From a virus: a DNA stretch of 24,217 bases. Below, in pieces: positions 1-6,902 of the stretch. Under the pieces are notes generated by a model. It worked only from the letters and a program-made list of their open reading frames with translations, was not told where the DNA came from and ran no database searches. The translations under genes were made by a program, and so were the position numbers. The stretch's first letter is position 1. Each line of letters begins with the position of its first letter. The stretch lies in the IMG/VR virus record IMGVR_UViG_3300027881_000074, positions 1 through 24,217 of that record; one strand, given 5' to 3'.

Positions 1-2
1 CC

Positions 3-122
3 ATCGAAACCAAGGCACCCGGTTGGACTTATAAAGGTACACCCCGGGAGAAAGCACAAAATAAATTTCATGAGCTTGTGGTATCACGAGGTGGAATAGG
101 ACTGTTCCAATATGAAGTTTGA
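3..122 (+). CDS. C-terminal end of an unidentified protein (5' truncated)
   Basis: An open frame enters from the window edge and ends at a TGA at 120-122. It encodes about 39 residues (IETKAPGWTYKGT... to ...GLFQYEV). The other two frames stop within 110 bases. The sequence looks like ordinary coding sequence with no low complexity, and it lies upstream of the replication-type genes in the same direction. Too little is visible to name a family. The roughly 50 bp after its stop hold no gene, only the leader of the next one. Confidence 0.55.
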   Translation: METKAPGWTYKGTPREKAQNKFHELVVSRGGIGLFQYEV

Positions 123-174
123 CCAGTCCGTCATCAACGAGTAATATCGCTCGAACTATTTTTAGGTAGAGTCA

Positions 175-462
175 ATGTCCAAATCTAAAAAACCACAATT
201 ATTATTTGCAGCCATTGATTTAGCTGAAGCATATGGGTATAAAAATATCACCCGGGAAATGATTGCAAAAAAAACTGGTGTTGCCACAGGTACGGTTAAT
301 CTGTATTTCGGCACCATGCATAAACTTAAAAAAACTATCATCAGACATGCATTAAGAACGGGTAATAATAGAATCATCGCACAGGCAATTTTGAATGACG
401 ATGACCTAGTTTGTAACCTAACTGTTGATGAGAGAAAGACTGCACTACTGGCAGTGGCATGA
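175..462 (+). CDS. TetR-type helix-turn-helix DNA-binding protein, small
   Basis: A 95-residue protein whose first 60 residues match the N-terminal DNA-binding domain of TetR regulators. A first helix (about 8-20) is followed by ITREMIAKKTGVATGT and VNLYFGTMHKL, the usual helix-turn-helix (about 26-45) and Y-F-G recognition region. A normal TetR protein has a 120-150 residue ligand-binding and dimerisation domain after this; here only about 35 residues follow, so no inducer pocket is expected. AGGTAGAG precedes the ATG. Its stop overlaps the primase-helicase start by 4 bp, so the two are probably translationally coupled and may be co-regulated. Inferred role: phage transcriptional regulator, target unknown. 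It is also more A+T rich than its neighbours. Confidence 0.85.
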   Translation: MSKSKKPQLLFAAIDLAEAYGYKNITREMIAKKTGVATGTVNLYFGTMHKLKKTIIRHALRTGNNRIIAQAILNDDDLVCNLTVDERKTALLAVA

Positions 463-2762
463 AGGAACTGCCACCAAGTTTAGCGGGTTGGTCTGACTAC
501 CCGCAATTCATATTGTGCCAAGAAAAAATCCCAGTCAACCCGGCTGGTGAGACCATCAACCCACACGACTCAGCCAACTGGATGGGGCACGAGGAAGCAT
601 GTAGCTATTCCGAACTGTTGAGTCTAGGTGTTGGCTTTGTTTTCACCGCGGCTGATCCGTTCTGGTTCCTTGATCTTGATCACTGCATGGAAGATGGCAG
701 GTTCGTTTATAACCCAATCGCACAACAGATGACCGAGGTGTTTGATGGTGCTGCCTTCGAAGTCAGTACTAGTAAAACCGGGGTTCATTTCTTCGGGTGC
801 GGTACGGTGCCACCGCATAGCAGCAAGAATAAAGAGTACGGCATCGAGTTCTACACCGAAGGCAGATTTGTACTACTGACCGGGGATGGTGCCCACGGTG
901 ATGTGTGGCTTGACTGGTCAGAAAAACTACCTTGGTTGGTTGACTCATACTTCCCACCTAAAGCCATACAAATTTCTGAGGAATGGAGAGACACCCCGGT
1001 ACCTGAATGGAATGGCATCACTGATGATGAAGTCTTGATTGCCAAGCTGATGCAGCAAAAGAAGTTCGGTGGTCGAGCGAGTGTGGCTGATCTGATGGCT
1101 GGTAATGAGCAGATATTAGGAGTTAACTACCCATCATTGAATGAACGTGATCCGTATGACCGGTCGAGTGCCGATGCTGCACTGGCAAATCATCTGGCAT
1201 TCTGGACCGGGAAGAACCATACCCGAATCTGGACCATCATGTGCCGGTCGGCACTACTCAGGGAGAAATGGAACAAGCATAAAAACTATCTAGCAATAAC
1301 CATCAGTAATGCCGTGAATGGGTGCCAAAATGTTTATGGTACACAAACCCCGGGTGACTCCAGTCAACCAATAAACGATGCCACCATAACAACCGGCACC
1401 CGATTCATGAGTCCACACCAACAGCAGGATTATTTTGATGGGTGCTACTACATTACCCAGTTACATGGGATATTAATACCCAATGGTCTTGCCCTCAAAC
1501 CCGACCAGTTTAAGGCAGTGTATGGTGGCTATACTTTTGCCATGGATGCACGTAATGAACGTACCACTAAAAATCCATGGGAAGCATTTATTGATAATCA
1601 GGCTGTACATTTCCCCCGGGTAGATGGCACGACATTTGACCCTAAGTTAGAACCCCGCAAAATTATCATCGAAGACGGTCTCAAATTAATCAATACCTAT
1701 GTTCCCCTTTCCATCAAAAGAATCAAAGGTGACCCCTCCCGATTCCTTGCCCACCTGCATACTCTATTCCCTGACCGCGGTGACCGGGATATATTCATGG
1801 CATACATGGCAGCAATGGTGCAGCATCAAGGTACCAAATTTCAATGGTGCCCCATCATTCAGGGAGTGGAAGGCAATGGTAAAACTTTATTCGGTCGTTG
1901 CGTAGAGGCTGCTATAGGAAGTCGCTACTGCCACTCACCGAAAGCATCCGATCTGTCCAGCGGTGGATTGAAGTTCAACGGTTGGATCGTAGGCAAGTGC
2001 GGCATCTTTATAGAAGAATTATTTAGCAGTGACCGGTTCAATCTACATGATGGTATCAAGCCCATGATGACTAATGATCGCATCGAGGTCCAATTCAAAG
2101 GTAGGGATCAATACACAGCTTACGTCATTGCTAATTTCATGATGTTTAGCAACCATAAAGACCCGATTAAGATCACTTATGATCAGCGTCGATACTGGAT
2201 GCACTACTGTCCACAACAGACCGAGGCTGACATCCGAAGGGATGGAATGGGTGGTAGATATTTTGTCGAGATTTATGATTGGTTGAAAAATCATGATGGG
2301 TACGCAATCGTTGCTGAATACCTGTGGACCTACCAGATACCTGCTGCCCTCAACCCGGCAACAGAATTACAACGTGCCCCACGGTCCACCAGCACTGATG
2401 AAGCAGTACTTGCCACCATGGGTCCAGTCGAGCAGCACATACTTGAAGCTGTCGAGGAAGAACGGCAGGGATTCCGCGGAGGATACATCAGCAGCTACTG
2501 TCTAGATGAGTTGCTAAAAGAAATAAGGTCCGAACGGTTAAGCCCATACAGGCGACTGCTGATACTTCAAGGTCTAGGGTATACGCGGCACCCATACCTG
2601 AGAAACGGACGTGTGGACAATCCTGTGATGTCTGAGGGTGGTAAACCGATCCTATATTATAAAGGAGTGCTTGATACGGCACTAATGAATCAGAGTTCAT
2701 TGGTGAAGCAGGACTACGAACATAAGCAGGGTTACTCTGAACCCGGTGTGAGGGCAGTATGA
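459..2762 (+). CDS. Phage replication primase-helicase (AEP-like primase + SF3/D5-type helicase)
   Basis: A 767-residue two-part replication enzyme. The N-terminal part resembles archaeo-eukaryotic-type (prim-pol) primases: D72-L-D74-H (metal-binding DxD), S103-T-S-K-T-G-V-H110 (the sxH-like motif) and a following IEFYTEGRFVLLTG block. The C-terminal part is an ATPase of the D5/poxvirus and phage primase-helicase type (DUF5906-like), with Walker A GVEGNGKT at 469-476, Walker B-like GIFIEE at 515-520 and a TYDQRRYW block that probably holds the arginine finger. Family knowledge says such proteins unwind phage DNA as a hexamer and make primers. It starts inside the stop of the HTH gene (ATGA) and overlaps the next gene in the same way. 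No DNA polymerase gene is in this window. Function is secure at family level; priming activity is inferred. Confidence 0.9.
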   Translation: MKELPPSLAGWSDYPQFILCQEKIPVNPAGETINPHDSANWMGHEEACSYSELLSLGVGFVFTAADPFWFLDLDHCMEDGRFVYNPIAQQMTEVFDGAAFEVSTSKTGVHFFGCGTVPPHSSKNKEYGIEFYTEGRFVLLTGDGAHGDVWLDWSEKLPWLVDSYFPPKAIQISEEWRDTPVPEWNGITDDEVLIAKLMQQKKFGGRASVADLMAGNEQILGVNYPSLNERDPYDRSSADAALANHLAFWTGKNHTRIWTIMCRSALLREKWNKHKNYLAITISNAVNGCQNVYGTQTPGDSSQPINDATITTGTRFMSPHQQQDYFDGCYYITQLHGILIPNGLALKPDQFKAVYGGYTFAMDARNERTTKNPWEAFIDNQAVHFPRVDGTTFDPKLEPRKIIIEDGLKLINTYVPLSIKRIKGDPSRFLAHLHTLFPDRGDRDIFMAYMAAMVQHQGTKFQWCPIIQGVEGNGKTLFGRCVEAAIGSRYCHSPKASDLSSGGLKFNGWIVGKCGIFIEELFSSDRFNLHDGIKPMMTNDRIEVQFKGRDQYTAYVIANFMMFSNHKDPIKITYDQRRYWMHYCPQQTEADIRRDGMGGRYFVEIYDWLKNHDGYAIVAEYLWTYQIPAALNPATELQRAPRSTSTDEAVLATMGPVEQHILEAVEEERQGFRGGYISSYCLDELLKEIRSERLSPYRRLLILQGLGYTRHPYLRNGRVDNPVMSEGGKPILYYKGVLDTALMNQSSLVKQDYEHKQGYSEPGVRAV

Positions 2763-2995
2763 ATGAGCGAAAAAAGATAGCACGTAGAAAACAGCGCAAG
2801 ACTGCATCTAATAAACCAGTTAAAAAGGGCTGGATCGTGATGGATGAATACGAGAAATTTATCACCAAGATGACCAACTGGCAGAACAGCCAGTGGTTAA
2901 GGGCAGGGAAGGTTCGCAGTGAAGCTGACTCTTTCGCAAACATGTTTGCTGCTAAATTGGCATCACCCTATACGATCAAGCGACTGACTCCATGA
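2759..2995 (+). CDS. Small basic hypothetical protein
   Basis: A 78-residue protein with a strongly basic N-terminus (RKKIARRKQRKTASNK) followed by a probably helical second half. The ATG overlaps the primase-helicase stop by 4 bp, and its own stop overlaps the next start by 4 bp, so it is part of the replication operon. The basic tail suggests nucleic-acid or protein binding, but I recognise no family. An in-frame ATG at residue 28 (MDEYEKF) is a possible alternative start; the 4 bp coupling favours the longer form. Confidence 0.7.
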   Translation: MNERKKIARRKQRKTASNKPVKKGWIVMDEYEKFITKMTNWQNSQWLRAGKVRSEADSFANMFAAKLASPYTIKRLTP

Positions 2996-3207
2996 CCTGT
3001 GGTCATAAACTAAACAGGGTCATAGACTCCCGCAAAAAACCATACGGTACATTCAGAAGAAGGGAGTGTACTAAATGTGGTAATCGGTTCACTACCATCG
3101 AGATCGAGGTGGCTGATCTCAGACATGGTGAATCAGCGTTTCATGCAACAAAAAGAAATTTATTATCGGGTATGTTAATTGAAATGGGGGAAGCTATGAA
3201 AAAATAA
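2992..3207 (+). CDS. NrdR-like zinc-ribbon protein
   Basis: A 71-residue protein whose N-terminal half resembles the zinc ribbon of the ribonucleotide-reductase repressor NrdR: VIDSRKKPYGTFRRRECTKC, then GNRFTTIE. C26 and C29 form one clear CxxC knuckle. The other half is unusual: NrdR has CPxCG at its start, but here only C3-G-H5 is present, so the fourth zinc ligand may be H5 or missing. The ATP-cone domain of real NrdR is absent and only about 30 unrelated residues follow. Probably a small phage nucleic-acid-binding or regulatory protein, last gene of the primase operon. Control of ribonucleotide reductase would be speculation. Confidence 0.8.
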   Translation: MTCGHKLNRVIDSRKKPYGTFRRRECTKCGNRFTTIEIEVADLRHGESAFHATKRNLLSGMLIEMGEAMKK

Positions 3208-3221
3208 TTTACAGTAAGGGG

Positions 3222-3250
3222 TTGACATCTTACTGGTAAGGTGCTATATA
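3222..3250 (+). promoter_or_regulatory. Sigma70-type promoter with possible operator in the spacer
   Basis: TTGACA at 3222-3227, a 17 bp spacer, then TATATA at 3245-3250 (TATAGT at 3247-3252 is an alternative), 39 bp before the DUF932 start. The spacer holds a small palindrome, CTTAC-TG-GTAAG, at 3229-3240, and GTAAGG recurs at 3213-3218. A protein bound there would block polymerase, so this may be an operator. It is the best host-type promoter in the window and probably drives the accessory genes that follow. Confidence 0.75.
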
Positions 3251-3288
3251 GTGTATTCGATTAACTTAAATACTGAGGAAACACACAC

Positions 3289-4065
3289 ATGGCACTATTA
3301 TATTCACAAGCAAATACCAATCGGGCGCAGCTTGCGCTCATCTCTACACCCAAACCCATGGGTCCACGTCATCGTCCATACGCTTTTGATTCTTACGTTA
3401 ATAACGTTGAAGAATCTCTTGATCGTGTGGGATTTGAAGTTGTAAATCAGGAATACGAAGTATCACCTGATCACAACCGATTTTTTGGCGCAATGGAAAT
3501 TGCACCCCGGGTACTTAGCGGTGAGGTTTATACCGAAGCAGAATACAAGCTGCTTGTCGGTCTTCGCGGCTCACATGATCAAACCGTTCCCCGCGGGTTA
3601 GTATTGGGCAGTCAGGTTACCGTCTGTTCCAATCTTCTGTTCTCTGGCAACATTGCCACCTTCACTACCAAACAGACCACATTCATTCATCGCAGACTTC
3701 CTGCTTTGATCAGTGAGTCTATTGGTCACATCCCTGCCCTTGCTCAAGCACAGCATGAAAAATTTGAAGCGTACCAGCAGTACGAGTTCAAAAACGTTCG
3801 TGCCGGTGATGCAGCCTTGGTCGAGATTTTCCGTCAAGGTGGTCTGAGTGCTGCCCAGTTGGGTAAAGCAGTTCGCGAATGGGATCAACCTTCATTCGAA
3901 GAACATGCCCGGTTCGGCAAGTCAGCATGGTTACTGCTTCAATCTGTTACTCAGGCTCTGAAGCCCGGTGGACAGAATGTTAACCATCACATCATTGCTA
4001 ACCGCACTGAGGTCGCTGATCGATTCCTGAGCAATCTGGTAGGTGTCGATAAGTTAGCAGCGTAA
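3289..4065 (+). CDS. DUF932 domain phage/plasmid-like protein
   Basis: A 258-residue protein of the DUF932 family, found in many phages, plasmids and integrated elements. The core is visible: VGLRGSHDQTVPRGLVLGSQ with the R93-G-S-H-D97 motif, then V112-C-S-N-LLFSGN, which matches the conserved 'VCSN' block. A helical region follows. It starts 39 bp after the sigma70-type promoter, with GAGGAA upstream of the ATG, and is first in its transcript, so it is probably highly expressed early. The biochemical role of the family is not established; its frequent place near replication and anti-host genes suggests a role in DNA metabolism or takeover, but that is inference. Confidence 0.85.
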   Translation: MALLYSQANTNRAQLALISTPKPMGPRHRPYAFDSYVNNVEESLDRVGFEVVNQEYEVSPDHNRFFGAMEIAPRVLSGEVYTEAEYKLLVGLRGSHDQTVPRGLVLGSQVTVCSNLLFSGNIATFTTKQTTFIHRRLPALISESIGHIPALAQAQHEKFEAYQQYEFKNVRAGDAALVEIFRQGGLSAAQLGKAVREWDQPSFEEHARFGKSAWLLLQSVTQALKPGGQNVNHHIIANRTEVADRFLSNLVGVDKLAA

Positions 4066-4086
4066 TTTTGGGTAGCCGATGCCCCA

Positions 4087-4175
4087 CCCCTGCAATGTCG
4101 TTAGCTTTGGAGAGCGACCAGAGACAGGCAGGGGCAGTCGGCAGGTTACCACGGGTGCCGGTGCCCACCACCGGC
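4087..4175 (+). other. Structured non-coding stretch with two hairpins, possible 5' leader RNA
   Basis: Between the DUF932 stop and the next ATG are 132 bases without a convincing gene. CCCCTGC (4087-4093) pairs with GCAGGGG (4128-4134), enclosing a smaller possible stem TCGTT/AGCGA (4098-4102, 4113-4117). GCCGGTG (4157-4163) pairs with CACCGGC (4169-4175) over a 5-base loop. No U-run follows either hairpin, so they are not standard intrinsic terminators. Possible roles are a leader protecting or regulating the mRNA of the small genes, or a small RNA. Confidence 0.4.
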
Positions 4176-4197
4176 AAGTACCTAACAGGAGAAAATT

Positions 4198-4461
4198 ATG
4201 AAAATTGCAAACAAATTTATACAAAGACACCTGACCATGCCGGTCAGAAATGGGATTAAAAGATTATCCCCCCAGATCACATGTGCCGATGACACCAAAT
4301 TAAGTGTACAGGCAAGTGATGGTCACTACTGCACCCCGAAATCAAACTTCGGTCCATACTCAAGCGTTGAAATCCTGTATCCCAACACTGATGATGTCAG
4401 TGGTTGGGTACCAGTCTCACAGGTGGTGGAATTTATTAACAATCATGGAGGTGTCAAATGA
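4198..4461 (+). CDS. Small hypothetical protein
   Basis: An 87-residue protein preceded by a good AGGAGA ribosome site. The N-terminus is basic (MKIANKFIQRHL); the rest looks like a small globular fold ending in GWVPVSQVVEFINNHGG. No family recognised. It overlaps the next start by 4 bp (ATGA) and heads a chain of small accessory genes after the structured leader. Confidence 0.75.
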   Translation: MKIANKFIQRHLTMPVRNGIKRLSPQITCADDTKLSVQASDGHYCTPKSNFGPYSSVEILYPNTDDVSGWVPVSQVVEFINNHGGVK

Positions 4462-4691
4462 GTATAAGAATAGCCACAGCAGATTCCAACTGGGGATCAC
4501 GCGACAAGTTTGAAGATGTGGATCAATACCTGCCTTATAAGTACAAGGTCATAGGTGAGACCCCAGAAGGTAAAGTAATTATAGCCGGTGAAGACTATTT
4601 TGGTTGGACACTAGATGCCTACATCATTCCAAGGTTGGGATCAGCCTTAATCACATGTAAAGAATTGGAGATTGGAAATGAAAAACGATAA
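4458..4691 (+). CDS. Small hypothetical protein carrying the shared C-terminal module (copy 1)
   Basis: A 77-residue protein with no recognised family. Residues from about 49 to 73 (GWTLDAYIIPRLGSALIT and the following KELEI) are almost identical to the C-terminus of the next protein, because about 90 bp of DNA are duplicated. Its N-terminal half is unrelated to the next protein. A phenylalanine-rich join (EDYFGW) suggests that the module belongs natively to this protein. Start coupled to the previous stop by ATGA. The C-terminus overlaps the next ATG at 4678 by 14 bp. Confidence 0.7.
   Translation: MSIRIATADSNWGSRDKFEDVDQYLPYKYKVIGETPEGKVIIAGEDYFGWTLDAYIIPRLGSALITCKELEIGNEKR
4582..4672 (+). 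repeat. Direct repeat, copy 1 (C-terminal module)
   Basis: Aligned at a constant offset of 244 bp with 4826-4916. Bases 4602-4672 match the second copy with one difference (T4656 versus C4900). The outer 12 bp (4582-4593) also match, and 8 bp between are diverged. It covers the end of one gene plus the ribosome site of the next. Confidence 0.95.
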
Positions 4692-4929
4692 GGTAAGAGG
4701 CATAAAAGCGGTTAAGGAATTTGAATATAACGAGTTAATCAAACTCGGCAAATTTAAAGACGCGCAAAAAATCGCTGATGCAAATGCCGAGTGGTACCAA
4801 AGCGAATATCAACGCTGGACGGATTTAGCCGGTGAAGCAATGCTAGGTTGGACACTAGATGCCTACATCATTCCAAGGTTGGGATCAGCCTTAATCACAC
4901 GTAAAGAATTGGAGATAAATAATGCCTAG
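4678..4929 (+). CDS. Small hypothetical protein carrying the shared C-terminal module (copy 2)
   Basis: An 83-residue protein. I chose the ATG at 4678, with GGAG at 4667-4670 before it, over the upstream TTG at 4672. The N-terminal 50 residues are charged and helical (KEFEYNELIKLGKFKDAQKI). From about residue 57 the protein switches to the tail shared with the preceding protein (GWTLDAYIIPRLGSALIT). The repeated DNA also carries the GGAG ribosome site used by the following gene at 4922. This looks like a gene that gained a new C-terminus by local duplication, or two paralogues with a replaced N-terminus. Confidence 0.7.
   Translation: MKNDKVRGIKAVKEFEYNELIKLGKFKDAQKIADANAEWYQSEYQRWTDLAGEAMLGWTLDAYIIPRLGSALITRKELEINNA
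4826..4916 (+). repeat. Direct repeat, copy 2 (C-terminal module)
   Basis: Second copy of the repeat at 4582-4672, differing mainly at 4838-4845. It ends 5 bp before the ATG at 4922, so the GGAG it carries serves the next gene just as copy 1 serves the gene at 4678. Confidence 0.95.
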
Positions 4930-5521
4930 AGTTACATATGTTAAAGCAGCACGTAAAGACAATAGAGTTTGCAAAAAAGGTGAACCATATTTCTGGTGGA
5001 AGTTCCGGTTCGGTGGCAAGCATTTCAGCCTGACACGTCCGAGACCTAGCCAGCTAACCCAGTCCAGTTTTTATGGGGCAGTCTACAGTCTGGTCGAGAT
5101 GATCGAAGACTATGAAATTGTGCCCGGTGAAGAAGGTGCCGTTACAACCTTGGTCGATGAAGTTCGAGATGAACTTGAAACTATTCAGTCTGACTGTCAG
5201 GAGTCGCTCGATAACATACCTGAGAGTCTTCAGTATGCTCCCACAGGGGAGTTATTGCAGGAGCGGGTAGGTTGTTGCGAAAGTGCGATAGACGAACTGG
5301 ACAGCATTGAAGACCCTGAGCAGTGGGAAGAAGAACGTGATCGTGTTGCCGCATGGGATAACTGGCAGAACGAACAGCCAGCAGGTGAAGGCGAGAAGGA
5401 TCACAACGCTGATGAATATGCAGAGTGGGAAGGTGACGAACCTGAAGAACCTGAAGGTTTTGAGGAATTTGAAACCGATGAACTTACCGATGTCATCCAT
5501 ACATGCATGGATGGTGGGTAA
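4922..5521 (+). CDS. Conserved phage hypothetical protein with acidic C-terminus
   Basis: A 199-residue protein. The N-terminus (MPRVTYVKAARKDN, then KKGEPYFWWKFRFGGK and SLTRPRPSQLTQS) is basic and aromatic and resembles a conserved phage small-protein family that I know only as hypothetical. A helical middle (about 60-140) with E/D-rich coiled-coil-like sequence follows. The last 55 residues are extremely acidic (EWEGDEPEEPEGFEEFETDE), as in DNA-mimic or histone-like-binding proteins. It starts inside the previous gene's end and runs into the next gene by one base. Function unknown; a host-protein-binding role is only a guess. Confidence 0.8.
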   Translation: MPRVTYVKAARKDNRVCKKGEPYFWWKFRFGGKHFSLTRPRPSQLTQSSFYGAVYSLVEMIEDYEIVPGEEGAVTTLVDEVRDELETIQSDCQESLDNIPESLQYAPTGELLQERVGCCESAIDELDSIEDPEQWEEERDRVAAWDNWQNEQPAGEGEKDHNADEYAEWEGDEPEEPEGFEEFETDELTDVIHTCMDGG

Positions 5522-5823
5522 TGAGAATAGTTAAGGTAGGACCAAATGAATTTTGGACCGTGCCCGAGGCATTCAATGTGATGGATCATGTTAAGCCCGG
5601 GGCACGAATTATGTGGTTGGAAAAGCTGCCACCTAATGCAGTCAAGATCGGTGACGTTGGTGAAATAGGACAGTACGCCATCGACCGGAATGCACGTAAT
5701 GTTGAGTACCAAGCAAAGTATCGCAAGAAGATGAGGGCTGCTGGATATCAGCAAGTCACTGTCTGGGTACTCCCGATTAATATTGATCGCTTAAATGCGT
5801 ATGTACGGAGGTTAAAAAAATGA
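5521..5823 (+). CDS. Small protein with a C-terminal GYxxVTVWV motif
   Basis: A 100-residue protein. I prefer the ATG at 5521, which overlaps the previous stop by one base and has GGTGG upstream, over the in-frame ATG at 5503. The C-terminal part, RKKMRAAGYQQVTVWVLPIN followed by a basic helix, resembles small proteins with a ribbon-helix-helix-like antitoxin/regulator motif ('R..GyrrVtVWV'). No toxin partner is evident beside it. DNA binding is therefore possible but not shown. Confidence 0.7.
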   Translation: MRIVKVGPNEFWTVPEAFNVMDHVKPGARIMWLEKLPPNAVKIGDVGEIGQYAIDRNARNVEYQAKYRKKMRAAGYQQVTVWVLPINIDRLNAYVRRLKK

Positions 5824-6146
5824 GTGAATTTACAGAAACAATACGAAATAACTTCAAGCAGCAGCATGTTAAAAACGGTGCATGGCTTGATGTTGATATA
5901 AGCACCGACCAGTTGGCACATGACCCGTATCATGATTACAAGGTAACCATGGGTGTCAGTGGCAAAACCACTGTCAACGTTCGACCGAACGAAGACCCTC
6001 AGATGATTGAGGACGCACTTCTGGAACGTATCACTAGCGAAGTCTACGGTGATATCAGGGTCAGGCTGGATGAGTTTATCAGGGATCGGCTCATGATGGT
6101 TGAGGCAACCGATGAACTGAAAGCCATCGTGGAGATGATGCGATGA
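5820..6146 (+). CDS. Small hypothetical protein
   Basis: A 108-residue soluble, acidic protein with no family I recognise. It is coupled by ATGA overlaps both to the gene before and to the small membrane gene after it. The central block (KVTMGVSGKTTVNVRP) looks like a beta hairpin and the C-terminal 55 residues are helical. Confidence 0.7.
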   Translation: MSEFTETIRNNFKQQHVKNGAWLDVDISTDQLAHDPYHDYKVTMGVSGKTTVNVRPNEDPQMIEDALLERITSEVYGDIRVRLDEFIRDRLMMVEATDELKAIVEMMR

Positions 6147-6322
6147 GCGATGAACAGTACGCAATCGTTATTTTATTAATGGTTAATGCTGCCATGGCTT
6201 TTTATATCATGTACCAAGATTGGCAGTTAGATCAGTATAAAGGATATATCGAACGAATGGATCGTGAGAGATGGACCGACGAGTATGGACAAGACCAACC
6301 CAATACAGGAGATAGATTATGA
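6143..6322 (+). CDS. 59-residue single-pass membrane protein
   Basis: A short gene in the ATGA-coupled chain: ATG at 6143 overlaps the previous stop and its TGA at 6320-6322 overlaps the next ATG. Residues 7-24 (AIVILLMVNAAMAFYIMY) form a clear hydrophobic helix. The rest is a charged tail (RMDRERWTDEYGQDQ), so it is probably an inner-membrane protein with a cytoplasmic or periplasmic tail. No family recognised. Its size would also fit a holin-like or superinfection-related protein, but no endolysin lies beside it. Confidence 0.65.
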   Translation: MSDEQYAIVILLMVNAAMAFYIMYQDWQLDQYKGYIERMDRERWTDEYGQDQPNTGDRL

Positions 6323-6489
6323 GTATTGAAGAAATTGTGAAGGAAGCAGTGAAGGAAGCAATTAGTGAAGTGGACAAAGGCGAAATTAGCCAGCTAAAAG
6401 AAATTGTCCGTGAAGCTGTAAAGGAAGAACTCTATGCTACAGCCAAGCAGCAAAAAGAAGGGCTGCTACGGTTGCTGAACGTTGCGTAG
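6319..6489 (+). CDS. 56-residue amphipathic helical protein
   Basis: A short open frame from the ATG at 6319, coupled to the previous gene by ATGA, with GGAG at 6308-6311 upstream. The protein is almost all helix and carries a repeated unit: IVKEAVKEAI near residues 6-15 and IVREAVKEEL near 29-38. This is typical of a small coiled-coil or oligomerising protein. Function unknown. It ends just before a hairpin at 6508-6537. Confidence 0.6.
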   Translation: MSIEEIVKEAVKEAISEVDKGEISQLKEIVREAVKEELYATAKQQKEGLLRLLNVA

Positions 6490-6507
6490 TTAATTTTAAC
6501 CCCAGTG

Positions 6508-6537
6508 ACCCCCTTTAAGTAGCTACTTATGGGGGGT
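6508..6537 (+). other. Inverted repeat between small genes
   Basis: ACCCCC (6508-6513) faces GGGGGT (6532-6537), with a 12 bp palindrome AAGTAGCTACTT (6517-6528) between them. This forms a strong hairpin with no U-run after it, so it may be a weak terminator, an RNA-processing site or an mRNA stabiliser. It separates the two small-gene groups; the next gene has its own AGGAGA site. Confidence 0.5.
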
Positions 6538-6557
6538 TGACTTAACAGGAGAAATAG

Positions 6558-6902
6558 ATGCGCAATATTATATTAATGAAGAATCGTGAGCCTACACACG
6601 CTGAGTTGAACAGTCTGACTGAACAGCGTGACCGGCTCGTGATCGAAACAATTTGCCGAGCACTAGGTACTCGTGACTTCGCGTTGGCTGAGGTATACCC
6701 CCGCGGTAAGTGGACCGAGTATGTTGATGGCGAATTGTTATTTGAATTTGACGGTAAAGAAAAATTACTGGTCGGTCCACCAGTGTTGGATCGGTCTACC
6801 AATAAGTACGTGCAGAAAATTGAATACCTGTACGATAAAAATGACTTCATTTATCAACCGGTTGAGGTTCAAGACCCGGATGAGGAACTAGATGATGAGT
6901 AA
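6558..6902 (+). CDS. Small hypothetical protein
   Basis: A 114-residue protein with AGGAGA upstream of its ATG. The N-terminal half looks helical (HAELNSLTEQRDRLVIETI). The second half looks like a small beta sheet (YVDGELLFEFDGKEKLLVG), and the tail is acidic (DPDEELDDE). No family recognised. The end overlaps the next gene's possible starts by 8-11 bp. Confidence 0.7.
   Translation: MRNIILMKNREPTHAELNSLTEQRDRLVIETICRALGTRDFALAEVYPRGKWTEYVDGELLFEFDGKEKLLVGPPVLDRSTNKYVQKIEYLYDKNDFIYQPVEVQDPDEELDDE

Noticed and set aside
2488-2943. A 151-codon ORF on the minus strand
   Set aside because: It is antisense to the end of the primase-helicase and the next gene and shows no family pattern.
4068-4259. 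A 63-codon ORF starting at TTG between the DUF932 gene and the next gene
   Set aside because: It has a rare start, no ribosome site, and runs through the hairpins and 62 bp into a better gene in another frame.
5748-6164. A 138-codon ORF on the minus strand
   Set aside because: It is antisense to three coupled + strand genes, and all supported genes lie on the + strand.
6537-6542. A TTGACT resembling the -35 of the promoter at 3222
   Set aside because: No -10 at a suitable distance; it overlaps the arm of a hairpin.
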